Source: Arcobacter roscoffensis (GTDB lineage Bacteria; Campylobacterota; Campylobacteria; Campylobacterales; Arcobacteraceae). From it: a DNA stretch of 64,000 nt. Below are positions 27,484 to 35,914 of this stretch, piece by piece. A model generated the notes under the pieces. The model searched no databases. It worked only from the letters and a program-made list of their open reading frames with translations, and had not been told where the DNA came from. The position numbers and the translations under genes are program-made. The stretch lies in contig NZ_CP100595.1 in the NCBI RefSeq assembly GCF_024267655.1, positions 1,798,001 to 1,862,000 on the forward strand, written 5' to 3'. How positions within the stretch are numbered: the stretch's first letter is position 1; every line of letters starts with the position of its first letter.

Positions 27484-28512
27484 TTATTTTCTTTTATCTT
27501 CTTTAATAACTTCTTCTAAAAATGCTATTACCTTTTCTCTTTTTTTTTCTTTTGCTATATCAAGAGCTGTTTTACCTTCATTATTTTTTGCATATAAATC
27601 TACATCATACATATATGATAACCAACAGATATCAACTCTATCACTCGATGCTGCTAATATAAGAGGTGTTTCTCCTTTATTATTTGCTAAATTTACATCT
27701 GCACCATTTTCTAAAAGCAGTGATACAACTGATAATTGATTTCCTCCATAAATAATAGTCCAACCTAATGCTGTTTGAGTATCTTCACCTAAGGATAAAT
27801 TATTTATATCTGCTCCTGATTTTACTAACTGATATATGGGAATCATTCCATCACATCTAGCTCTCCAAGCATAGTTTGTTAAATATTCTAATGGTTGAGA
27901 ATTTTTATAATCATATGAATTTGGATTTGCTCCATATTTTAAAAGTAATTCAATAGCTATAAAAAGACCTTCTTTACAAGCTATGTGTAGAGCTGTTCTT
28001 TTATATTTATCATCTGTTTGTTCTTCTAAGTTTGGATAAAGTTGTAATAATAATTCTAATGCTTTTGTATATTGTTTAATTGTTTTTGTAAAAGCATGTC
28101 TAGGCCATGAAGATACAAGGCTCAAAACTGAACTTTTCTTTTTACTTTCATATTTTTTAAATTCTTCACTTCTATCTAAATAAAGCCTATTTTCATTTAA
28201 AATAATATCATCAAGTTCTTTTTTCTTTTTATTGATTTCATCTACAATCTTTTGGGCATTTTCTTCTACATAGTGGATTGAAAAATAGTAATCCTCATTT
28301 CCACTTATAAAATAAAAATCTCCATGTGATTTCCAAGCTTCTATTAATTGCTCTTTATTATCACAATTTATAGCAAAAGATTTAAGATTTTTATCTAGTT
28401 TTCTTTTAATATAACTAATAGCAAACTCTTCAACTTTAAAAGTATCTACTACTTTTGTAGCGAAGTATTTACTAGCTAACTCATGACACTCACCTACTCT
28501 TACTTCAAACAT
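27484..28512 (-). CDS. Ankyrin-repeat protein with unrecognised N-terminal domain
   Basis: The 342-residue cytoplasmic protein has an N-terminal part (residues 1-120) without a recognised fold, ending in a lysine/glutamate-rich helix, and a C-terminal array of about five ankyrin repeats (residues 165-335). Repeat hallmarks are visible: RTALHIACKEGLFIAIELLL, YGANPNSYD, LLENGADVNLANNKGETPL and NNEGKTALDIAKEKKREKV. Such proteins bind other proteins; the partner is unknown. It lies between repeat copies 1 and 2 and between intact and broken catB copies, so it may have arrived with them. There is no signal peptide. Confidence 0.83.
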   Translation of the reverse strand: MFEVRVGECHELASKYFATKVVDTFKVEEFAISYIKRKLDKNLKSFAINCDNKEQLIEAWKSHGDFYFISGNEDYYFSIHYVEENAQKIVDEINKKKKELDDIILNENRLYLDRSEEFKKYESKKKSSVLSLVSSWPRHAFTKTIKQYTKALELLLQLYPNLEEQTDDKYKRTALHIACKEGLFIAIELLLKYGANPNSYDYKNSQPLEYLTNYAWRARCDGMIPIYQLVKSGADINNLSLGEDTQTALGWTIIYGGNQLSVVSLLLENGADVNLANNKGETPLILAASSDRVDICWLSYMYDVDLYAKNNEGKTALDIAKEKKREKVIAFLEEVIKEDKRK

Positions 28513-28521
28513 TTTTTATTC

Positions 28522-28620
28522 CTATTTTCTTATTCTAAGTCTTTCTTTTATTAGTTTTAATTGTTTAGCTGAATCTTCTAAAAGATTAAAGATTTTTTTC
28601 ACAATTCCAGGTGTCAAATT
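28522..28620 (-). pseudogene. C-terminal gene remnant cut by repeat copy 2
   Basis: On the minus strand, just upstream of the ankyrin gene, an open frame reads PDLNLTPGIVKKIFNLLEDS followed by a lysine/arginine-rich helix and a TAG stop at 28524-28522. It has no plausible start of its own except an in-frame GTG at 28602, and begins where repeat copy 2 ends. It looks like the tail of a gene whose front was lost at the repeat. No family is recognised. The short length keeps confidence low. Confidence 0.4.
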
Positions 28621-28686
28621 CAGGTCTGGTGTTGAATTGTGAATTTGACTTTTCTAAAAGTGGAAATTCATGATCTGACCCTTATT
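28621..28686. repeat. REP-like palindromic repeat, copy 2
   Basis: This copy runs AGGTCTGGTGTTGAATTG ... AAATTCATGATCTGACCCTT and is nearly identical to copy 3, with a few changes. The inner arms GAATTTG and AAATTC and the outer arms GGTC(T/A)G and CTGACC can pair, giving a long hairpin. It lies exactly between the gene remnant and the truncated catB copy. Confidence 0.85.
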
Positions 28687-28689
28687 TTT

Positions 28690-29005
28690 TTATAAAAGCA
28701 TTTTTAGATGAATTAAAAATATTTGCTTGAAAATAAAAAGGAAAAGTACTTATCCATTCCATATTATGCCCTTGGTTTCCAGCCATCATAAAAACTGCTC
28801 CAGAACCAATAGAGCAAAAAGAGCCAATAATAAGTTTGTCAACATCCTTTCTTTTATCATGTAACTATCTTACACATTCAAGAAAATCATGTTTGTGATG
28901 ATACCCTGAATAATAAGAGAATCCACCTACTTTTATATTTGGATGATTAACTGTTTCATTTAATAATTGAGATGAAAATTGATTTTCAAAATGGAATGCT
29001 TTCAT
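28690..29005 (-). pseudogene. Truncated, stop-containing copy of catB
   Basis: The first 105 codons of the catB copy at 26532-27176 recur here, colinear and without indels, from ATG 29005 to the repeat at 28686, where the reading frame is cut off. Codon 47 is TAG (28867-28865) where the intact gene has a tyrosine codon, so the copy could not make a product even before the truncation. The missing half includes the catalytic and acetyl-CoA-binding coils. It seems to have been left by a duplication followed by repeat-associated loss of the 3' half. Confidence 0.88.
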
Positions 29006-29165
29006 ATTTTATGCCTTATTTTCTAACTCTTTTTTGTAGTTTTAATAAAATTTGCATAATATCATAAGAAGGCATAAACTCAATCATAGTCATACCTTTT
29101 TTGCACGTTAAAAGAATTATCGTAATTTAATATTACTTTTATTGCATATTATATTAGAATTTGTC
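29006..29165. repeat. Upstream region of truncated catB, second copy of the duplication
   Basis: Near-identical to 27177-27340, including the leader, the TTTGCATAATATCATAAG stretch and TTTAATATTACTTTTATTGC near the far end; similarity stops at about 29160. No gene is present. Confidence 0.8.
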
Positions 29166-29389
29166 TTTTGAAAATCTATTCTATACATATATTTATCTAG
29201 TTTTGATTTTATACTTACATCTTTTGTGGGGCATTAGAATTTCAACCTATTGATTTTTTATTATACGAACTAAGAAATGAACTACTTTAGACTCAATAAA
29301 ATGACTCTATTATCGAAGCTTAGTGTTATTAAATAAATTTTATTAGACTATATTGCGAACTAAAGAATGAACTTAATATTAATTGAACC
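29166..29389. other. Gene-free stretch with a short direct repeat
   Basis: I see no reading frame, RNA or terminator here. It holds two imperfect 17-base direct repeats (GAACTAAGAAATGAACT at 29267 and GAACTAAAGAATGAACT at 29357). The second runs straight into the AACTTAATATTAAT that flanks repeat copy 3. Confidence 0.5.
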
Positions 29390-29454
29390 AAGGTCAGTGT
29401 TGAATTGTGAATTTGATTTTTCTAAAAATGGAAATTCATGACCTGACCCTTATT
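29390..29454. repeat. REP-like palindromic repeat, copy 3
   Basis: The most regular copy. From the outside in, AGGTCAG pairs with CTGACCC(T), GAATTTG(A) with AAATTC, and TTTTT with AAAAA, giving a nested hairpin of about 60 bases. It lies downstream of the hypothetical gene at 29513-30310, as copies 1 and 2 lie between the other minus-strand genes. Confidence 0.87.
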
Positions 29455-29512
29455 TCTTCAAGACCAAATTCTAGATTAAACTTAACTAGTCTTATTCATT
29501 TTATCATCTTTT

Positions 29513-30310
29513 TTAATCTTCAATTTCTCCATCGATAACATCAGTATTATCATCTTTAAAACTAGGAAGTTTAGACCATTTTTCAGCTTCGTTTTCAAGA
29601 TATTTAACAATTTGTGAATCTATTACTCCCAGTGTTTTATTTCTAAGGTACTTTATACTCCAAGAAAATACTATACCTACAATTTTTTTTGCACCATTTC
29701 TATGAGTATTTTCAAATTCACTTTCTTCATTGATTATTTTTATTTTACAAATATTTTTTCTTATTATATTGACAAATATACTTAGTCCATTTATCTTATA
29801 TAAAGATAAAGCTTCATTAAAATCTGAATAAAAATCAATAAAAAACTCTCTATCTTCATTATTCATATTAGTTATTGATAAATTTTTTATTAAGCTATTT
29901 ATTAAATCTTTAAATTCTTCTAAATCCTCTTCTAAAATATCATCTTCTTCTATATTATGGATATGTTTAGCATCAGCAAAAGTTTTGAAAATATCTAATG
30001 TTACAATAATTGTATTAAAATTTTTGGGTTGCATAACGATTTGATCTCTTATTAGAGCATTAAAATTTCGCGTATTAACAATTTGATTTAAAGTTTTTAC
30101 AACTTCTATAAATTGAGTATTTTCTTCAAGTTTTAATTCTTTTAATTCTTCTTCAAATAAATCAACTTCTTTCTTTAAATATATTAATTTACTATAAATA
30201 CTAATAATATTATCCACTTCAAAGAATTTAATCCAAAATGAATAAAAGCTTTTATCTTTATTTACATCAAGTTCGTTCAACAAATTTTTTATTCTTTCAA
30301 CTCTTTTCAC
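29513..30310 (-). CDS. Hypothetical helical protein, 265 aa
   Basis: No family recognised. The product is acidic and almost entirely helical, with heptad-like Leu/Ile spacing (for example LKELKLEENTQF and DLINSLIKNLSI) and an acidic cluster EEDDILEEDLEEF at about residue 120. A possible short hydrophobic segment (KKIVGIVFSWSIKYL) lies near residue 210. There is no signal peptide. It is the rightmost gene of the repeat-separated set, all on the minus strand. Its AT-rich codon use is like its neighbours. Possibly an accessory-region gene of unknown role. Confidence 0.55.
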   Translation of the reverse strand: MKRVERIKNLLNELDVNKDKSFYSFWIKFFEVDNIISIYSKLIYLKKEVDLFEEELKELKLEENTQFIEVVKTLNQIVNTRNFNALIRDQIVMQPKNFNTIIVTLDIFKTFADAKHIHNIEEDDILEEDLEEFKDLINSLIKNLSITNMNNEDREFFIDFYSDFNEALSLYKINGLSIFVNIIRKNICKIKIINEESEFENTHRNGAKKIVGIVFSWSIKYLRNKTLGVIDSQIVKYLENEAEKWSKLPSFKDDNTDVIDGEIED

Positions 30311-30416
30311 TATACTACCCTAAATAATTTTATTGTGATTTTAACATAATATTATTAATATACTTACTTTATTAGATTATTTCTAAATTAAAGCAACCCT
30401 AAAGACAGGAAAACTC

Positions 30417-32507
30417 CTATCTTTTCTTCCAAATACTCATTTGAGATACTGTATGTTGGTATTTTCTATTTGTTTCTTTTATCACAAAAGGTACATCTAT
30501 AGTATCAAGTAGTTCATACCTATCTTCTAGGTTTTCTTTTAGAGTATCAAGTGTTTTTACTTCTTTGTTATCTTTGATATATCCACCAAGCCAGTTTTTC
30601 TTTGGTGTATAATCTTCTAGCCATGTGTATGGTGAAAGCAGTACTAAAAGTCCGTTTTGATTTACTCTATTTGGTACATCATCTAAGAACTTTTGAGGAT
30701 AGTATAGTCTATCTATTAGGTTTGAACAGAAGATTAAATCATATCCTGTATATAGGTCTTTTAGATTACAAGCATCACCTTGCATAAATGTAACTTTGTC
30801 TTTTGTATCTTCTAAATCAAAGTCTTTTAAAGATACTGTTTTTTCATCAAAAAGCTCACCCTCTGTTTTTACTTTAAACACAAGAGAGTCATATTTTTTA
30901 AGTTTTACACCTACATTGATAAAGTTTGCACTAAAGTCAATACCTAAAACCTCATCAAAAGTTTTTGCTAACTCAAAAGTACTTCTACCTACACTAGAAC
31001 CTAAATCCATAGCTTTTTTAGTATCTACACCATCTAAATAAGGTTTTAATAAATCCACAGAGTTTTTAGGGAAGTTTTTAACTCCGAAGTTCTCAGCACC
31101 ATAGTGGAACTCACAATATTGAGAGATTAAATCATCTGTTTCATATACATTGTCATTTAGTTTTGTTCTACATTCATTGTCTGATTGTACATATCTAAAC
31201 CCTGCATGCTGGAAGAAGTGCTTTCTAAAAGCATATCTTGCACTCTTTAGAGTTTCATTTCCAAGTGAGATAAAAGAACCACCTTTCATAAGTGCATGTC
31301 TATCATCAAAAGTTGGTGTCGTAAAATCATCATAAATAGGATGTGTTATAAAATCATCAAATGGATATGTAGGAGTTATACTCCACTGCCATACATTACC
31401 AACCACATCATAAAACTCATCAAACTTATACTTATCCACAGGAGATTGATTAAACTGCTTAAGTCCAATATTTGCTTTTTTTTGCCCTGCATTTGTGTAG
31501 TCATAAAGTCTGTAGTATTCATCTTCGCTTGGAAGCCTTACTTCATATCCAAGTTTATTACTTAGGTATTTACAGAAAGCTTCTGCTTCATAAACATTTA
31601 CATCAACTGGATAGTTTAAAGGTAAAGGTATTACTCTGTTTATCTCTCTAAGATAGTATCTTCCTTCTTTTTTTACCCAAAAAGTAGGATGTTTTGCTTG
31701 TGAGAAGTCTAACCACTCTTTTCCTTCTTCACTAAATAGTTCAGGTTTATTATATCCACCCTCTTTTACAAACTCTAAAAACTCACCATTTGATACTAAG
31801 TATTTTGAAGCCTTGAAGTCTTTGATATTAGCTTTATGGAATGAAAACTCATTATCCCATCCATAGTAAACAGGGTTTTGTCTATCTTTTTCAAGTACAA
31901 CTTCTCCACCTTTTACTTCAACTAGTTCATTTGTAGGATAGTCATGGCTTTCTTCATTTTTGTATTCAAAAAGTTCATCATCACTCATGTATTTGATTTT
32001 AAGTTCTCTTAAAAGTACAGATGAAGTTTCAATATGGATATTTTCATGTTCAATTCCCATCATAATAATCCACATAGGAGATTCCCAATTTATAGGCATT
32101 GTAAACTCAATAGTATCTATTAAATCTAAAACTATTTGTTTTACTTTATCTCTATATGCTTTTGTTTCTTCTAATGTTGGCCATGTGTAGTGTTTTTTTT
32201 CTAAGTCATCCCATGACATCTCATCAACACCAATAGCGAAGATAGATTCATACTCTTTATTTACTCTATTTTGTAAAATATTTGCAAGTACTAGTTTATT
32301 TACAAAAAATGTAGCAGTGTGTCCATAATAGAAAATTAATGGATGTCTAAGTCTATTTGGTTGTTCGTAAATATTTTTTTCATCTTTTAGTAGGTCAAAC
32401 AACTTCTCATCTAGTTCATATGTTTGAAGAAAATAGTTTTTTATCTCTTCTCTTTTTTCTTCAATAGAACCTTGGGTTAAATCAATAGTATTCCTTATAT
32501 AATCCAT
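30417..32507 (-). CDS. ovoA: Ovothiol A biosynthesis enzyme OvoA (5-histidylcysteine sulfoxide synthase / methyltransferase)
   Basis: OvoA is a non-heme iron enzyme that joins cysteine to C5 of histidine with oxygen; its C-terminal domain then N-methylates 5-thiohistidine. The 696-residue product shows the three parts in order. First is a DinB-like N-terminal domain with HENIHIETSSVLLREL (about residues 172-187), providing iron-binding histidines. Next is a formylglycine-generating-enzyme-like domain (LPSEDEYYRLYDY, VVGNVWQWS, GGSF near residues 340-420). Last is a class I methyltransferase with MDLGSSVGRSTFELA near residue 475. Length and domain order separate it from EgtB, which lacks the methyltransferase. 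It is the last gene of an apparent four-gene unit. Confidence 0.92.
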   Translation of the reverse strand: MDYIRNTIDLTQGSIEEKREEIKNYFLQTYELDEKLFDLLKDEKNIYEQPNRLRHPLIFYYGHTATFFVNKLVLANILQNRVNKEYESIFAIGVDEMSWDDLEKKHYTWPTLEETKAYRDKVKQIVLDLIDTIEFTMPINWESPMWIIMMGIEHENIHIETSSVLLRELKIKYMSDDELFEYKNEESHDYPTNELVEVKGGEVVLEKDRQNPVYYGWDNEFSFHKANIKDFKASKYLVSNGEFLEFVKEGGYNKPELFSEEGKEWLDFSQAKHPTFWVKKEGRYYLREINRVIPLPLNYPVDVNVYEAEAFCKYLSNKLGYEVRLPSEDEYYRLYDYTNAGQKKANIGLKQFNQSPVDKYKFDEFYDVVGNVWQWSITPTYPFDDFITHPIYDDFTTPTFDDRHALMKGGSFISLGNETLKSARYAFRKHFFQHAGFRYVQSDNECRTKLNDNVYETDDLISQYCEFHYGAENFGVKNFPKNSVDLLKPYLDGVDTKKAMDLGSSVGRSTFELAKTFDEVLGIDFSANFINVGVKLKKYDSLVFKVKTEGELFDEKTVSLKDFDLEDTKDKVTFMQGDACNLKDLYTGYDLIFCSNLIDRLYYPQKFLDDVPNRVNQNGLLVLLSPYTWLEDYTPKKNWLGGYIKDNKEVKTLDTLKENLEDRYELLDTIDVPFVIKETNRKYQHTVSQMSIWKKR

Positions 32508-32527
32508 TCTTTTCCTTTTGTTTTTAA

Positions 32528-34744
32528 TTATGTGTTATCTAAAAATTTAATTTTTGCTATTTTATTGGTTTTAATAAACTCTTTGTATATGTTTTGTATC
32601 TGTTTAGACTCATTTTCATCAACTTTTAAATAGTGCTTTTCTAATCTTTCAAGATTAATTGAAGCATCCAATTCTAAAAGCTGTTTTGAAATAATATTTT
32701 CAATTAAAAGCATTCCAAGTCTTTTTATAGATTTTGTTCTATCTAAAACATTTATTGCATCATCAGTTATGAAAACTACTTCTTCTAAAACCTTTTTATC
32801 AATATCACTGTAAATCATTTTATATAAAACATTTAAGGCTTGATTATGAAGAACTACAGGCATTTCATCCCTATCACCAACTGACTCTTTAAGCAATACT
32901 CCAAGTTTTCCAAGTTCAATAGACTTATTTATATTATCAAAGTTTTGTTTATCATTTGTTAGATACATAAACCTATATGCTATTGCCATGTTTACAAAAG
33001 TAGCACCATATTCAAAAGCTCCTAAAGCTGGAATTGATAAACATTTTTTATAGTTACTAATAGCGCCTTCATAGTCTTCGTTCCACTCAGCATAATTTGC
33101 TTTTATATTATAATAATGCCATAACCATAAAGGTTCATTGTCATCATTGTGAGAAAATATCAGTTCATGTAAACTCTGCAATGAGTCTAAACCTTCTTGT
33201 TTTATTTCATCTTTTCTTTGACTTACTACTATCCAAGCTTTTCTTTGAAAGTATCGTACTTCTATATCACTTGGCTTTTTATTTTTTCCTACATTTAAGC
33301 TTTTTGGTAATGAATTATAAGCTTTATCAAACTGCCCTGTTCTTTCATATAGTGAGCAAATAGATACAGAGTATTTATTTGGATTTATTTCATATAAATA
33401 TTTTGCTAAAAGCAAGGCTTGTTCAAAATGACCATTTCTTTCAAATAGGAAAATTAGTTTATTTAAAGACTCAATAGAAAGCTTTCTATAATAAGAATTA
33501 CTTGACATTTCAAAAGAGTTTATATCTAAAGGATCAAACATTTGCCCTGCTATTTGAAACCAAAACTCATCGATTAGCTCGTACTGTTGTTTTTTATAAA
33601 CTGATAAAATAAACTTCTCTAAAATAGCAATAGTTCTTTTTTCATCTAAAACCACATCTCTTACATAGTAGTATAAAATAAGTAGTGAAATTGGATTATC
33701 AAAATACTCAACACACTCTTCTATATGATTTCTAAGATAATAAGAGAGTCTTCTTTGCTCATCTTCAAGCTCTTTTATATTTGCTTGTGATGTAAAATAA
33801 ATCTGCATAGATTTTTCTTGAGCTACAAATCTAAAATCATCAAAGCTTCTATTTACAAAGTTTTGAAAGCCAGAAATTAGTTGAGTTGAACTACTTTTCT
33901 CATTTTCAAAAAAGTTCCTACCGCAATATTCAAAAAGTTCTAAAGATACAAAGATTTTTTTATCTTTTCTTTTTATTATGTTTGTTGAGCTTAACTGCAT
34001 AAGTGAATAGAGTTTTTGCTCTTTTGAAGATAAAAGAAAATCAATATCACAAGTATCTTCTTTTGCTTTACTTTTAATAACTTCCATATTTAAAATATCT
34101 AAAGACTTTAATCTTTTTTCGATGCTTTTTATTTGATCATTTCTAATATACAAATTTAAGTTTGAAAATCTCTTTGTTAAAATTTTAAGTAGAAGTCTAA
34201 ATACCCAATGGTTTTTGTCAGCTAAATCCATATTATAAATATGAATTGGAGTTTTTTTATCAAACTGAGAAAAAGCAAGTCTTAGTCTTTTTAGTTTTTT
34301 TATGTCTTTATTAAACCAAGAAGCCAAGATATTTTTAAACTCACTTCCCTCACCATCTAAAATAGAAGGCATCATCATCAAACCTAAGAAAAAAATCACC
34401 ACGAAAACAAAAGATATAGTATCTGTAAGCTCCCATTCAAAAGGTAACTCAAAGATTATCTTTTTTAATAAATCTTCATATATAGAAGCAGAAATTAAAG
34501 CAAACATAATAACCACAACAGAAATTACAGAAATAAAAGTACTAGAAACTCTTTTTTTTAGAAAATATAAAAAAGAGTTTCCCGTAAGCGTATTTAAATC
34601 CTCTTCAAATTTTTCCAAAGTATCACCCTCACAAAAGGTGATATGAAGTTCATTGTTATTTTTGGTGATGATATTCTCTTCAAGGTTTTTTCTTTTTGTT
34701 TCACAAAGTTTTGAAGTAAAAATAGTACAACAGTTTTGAGCCAT
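32528..34744 (-). CDS. Membrane-anchored TPR-like protein of unknown function
   Basis: The 738-residue protein has a cytoplasmic N-terminal stretch, two adjacent membrane helices (about residues 88-108 and 128-148) and a long helical C-terminal part. TPR-like pairs include ALLLAKYLYEINPNKYS and the following RTGQFDKAYNSLPKS, and later NYAEWNEDYEGAISNYKKCL. The start MAQNCCTIF has paired cysteines. No catalytic motif is seen. It follows the cyclotransferase gene without a gap and ends 20 bases before ovoA, so it is likely cotranscribed; a link to thiol metabolism is only suggested by position. Confidence 0.7.
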   Translation of the reverse strand: MAQNCCTIFTSKLCETKRKNLEENIITKNNNELHITFCEGDTLEKFEEDLNTLTGNSFLYFLKKRVSSTFISVISVVVIMFALISASIYEDLLKKIIFELPFEWELTDTISFVFVVIFFLGLMMMPSILDGEGSEFKNILASWFNKDIKKLKRLRLAFSQFDKKTPIHIYNMDLADKNHWVFRLLLKILTKRFSNLNLYIRNDQIKSIEKRLKSLDILNMEVIKSKAKEDTCDIDFLLSSKEQKLYSLMQLSSTNIIKRKDKKIFVSLELFEYCGRNFFENEKSSSTQLISGFQNFVNRSFDDFRFVAQEKSMQIYFTSQANIKELEDEQRRLSYYLRNHIEECVEYFDNPISLLILYYYVRDVVLDEKRTIAILEKFILSVYKKQQYELIDEFWFQIAGQMFDPLDINSFEMSSNSYYRKLSIESLNKLIFLFERNGHFEQALLLAKYLYEINPNKYSVSICSLYERTGQFDKAYNSLPKSLNVGKNKKPSDIEVRYFQRKAWIVVSQRKDEIKQEGLDSLQSLHELIFSHNDDNEPLWLWHYYNIKANYAEWNEDYEGAISNYKKCLSIPALGAFEYGATFVNMAIAYRFMYLTNDKQNFDNINKSIELGKLGVLLKESVGDRDEMPVVLHNQALNVLYKMIYSDIDKKVLEEVVFITDDAINVLDRTKSIKRLGMLLIENIISKQLLELDASINLERLEKHYLKVDENESKQIQNIYKEFIKTNKIAKIKFLDNT

Positions 34745-35308
34745 CTACTTTTTGATTCCTTCTTTTGCTAGTTTTTGCTGCATTGGGTCACTAAAGCTAT
34801 AAGTTCCCTGTTTTAATTCAAAAGGTAAATCCTCTAAACACTCCTTTTTAAACTGTTCTACAAAACTTGTATCATAGTTTTCAAAAGCATTTGTAAGTAT
34901 GTCTATATACTTTGCAGGAATAAAACAGTTTTCATTTCCTATTTTTGCTATTTTTTCTTCATTTGTTGTCATAAAAGCTACAACATCTTCATCAAGTTCA
35001 GCACCTATTACATCACAAGCTTTTATAGTAACTTGCGAGTAGTTTTTTTCTCTTAGTTTTAAGATTTCAAACTCTTGTGGAGTTACTTTTACAACAACTC
35101 CACTTGTTTGAGTAGTTTCATCTTTTTGAAGATTTAAAAACACTCCATTAACATCTACACCATCAAACTGGATATGCTCAATACTATTCCAAACTTTTTT
35201 AAAACCTTTAATTGTTACAGGAATTAAATCATCATAACTAAGCTCTCTCTCAAAAGATTTTTGAGCACTGTTTAAATTTATAAGTGAACCAAAACCGAAA
35301 AGATACAT
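34745..35308 (-). CDS. Gamma-glutamylcyclotransferase-like (GGCT/AIG2 fold) protein
   Basis: The 187-residue product begins MYLFGFGSLIN, matching the (Y/F)GSL substrate-binding loop of the GGCT fold, and has a glutamate in LKLREKNYSQV at the position of the catalytic acid. Known members release 5-oxoproline from gamma-glutamyl peptides or amines; the actual substrate here is unknown. Its start overlaps the rraA stop by one base and its stop abuts the next gene, so it is translationally coupled on both sides. A gamma-glutamyl enzyme in one unit with ovoA hints at low-molecular-weight thiol metabolism. Confidence 0.8.
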   Translation of the reverse strand: MYLFGFGSLINLNSAQKSFERELSYDDLIPVTIKGFKKVWNSIEHIQFDGVDVNGVFLNLQKDETTQTSGVVVKVTPQEFEILKLREKNYSQVTIKACDVIGAELDEDVVAFMTTNEEKIAKIGNENCFIPAKYIDILTNAFENYDTSFVEQFKKECLEDLPFELKQGTYSFSDPMQQKLAKEGIKK

Positions 35309-35787
35309 TACACTAAACTCTCTTTTGAAACAACTACACCATCAGGATCAACATAAATATAATCACCTTCATTGATTGTTACACCATCAATTGTAAGAGC
35401 TACATTCATTTGAGCGTCTTGAACTGGTATATATTTTCTAGGACAAGTTCCTTTTGCTAAAAGTCCTGTTTGAAACTCTTTTGTTGTAACAGTATCTCTT
35501 ACATAACCATTTACAATAAGCCCTTCAAAGTGATTGTCGTCTGCGAACTTCATTAAGTTATCACCAACAACTGCATAGTATTTTTCTTCAACATCTACAA
35601 CTACTACTTTTCCTTCACCCTTATTTTCTTTTAAAAACTTAGCTAAATCTTTGTTGTTTTTATCTAGTTTAAAAGTAATAGCTGTGCCTCTGAATTTTTT
35701 ACTTCCCCCATATGATTTAAAGTTTGGTCCTAAAACCTCCGTTTTCTCGCTGTGCTCATCACATAAATCTGCTGTAAAAAATCCCAT
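35308..35787 (-). CDS. rraA: RraA-family protein (RNase E regulator / 4-hydroxy-4-methyl-2-oxoglutarate aldolase fold)
   Basis: The 159-residue protein matches the RraA family along its length: TADLCDEHSEKTEVLGPNFK at the start, VVVDVEEKYYAVVGDNL, GLIVNGYVRDT and GDYIYVDPDGVVV at the end. The family forms trimers or hexamers; E. coli RraA inhibits RNase E, while others are class II aldolases that need a GxxxxxxxxxxxRD-type active site (here NGYVRDT). Either role is possible; RNase E is usually absent from Campylobacterota, which weakens the regulator reading (known biology, not seen here). It is the first gene of the four-gene unit with ovoA. Confidence 0.87.
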   Translation of the reverse strand: MGFFTADLCDEHSEKTEVLGPNFKSYGGSKKFRGTAITFKLDKNNKDLAKFLKENKGEGKVVVVDVEEKYYAVVGDNLMKFADDNHFEGLIVNGYVRDTVTTKEFQTGLLAKGTCPRKYIPVQDAQMNVALTIDGVTINEGDYIYVDPDGVVVSKESLV

Positions 35788-35914
35788 ATTTCATCCTTAT
35801 TTCTAAAATCAATTAATTAAGATTTATATTATCTCATTTTACTATTAATTTATTCTTATTTATCACTTTTTTTACACTTTTAAAATATAATATAATTTTT
35901 TCAAAGGGGATATC

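Noticed and set aside
27368-29454. Integron attC sites
   Set aside because: The repeats have length and palindromy in the attC range and one box resembles GTTRRRY (GTTGAAT), but the matching RYYYAAC partner at the other end is missing and there is no integrase gene.
27368-29454. CRISPR array
   Set aside because: Only three repeats, separated by 0.8-1.2 kb of genes; no spacers or cas genes.
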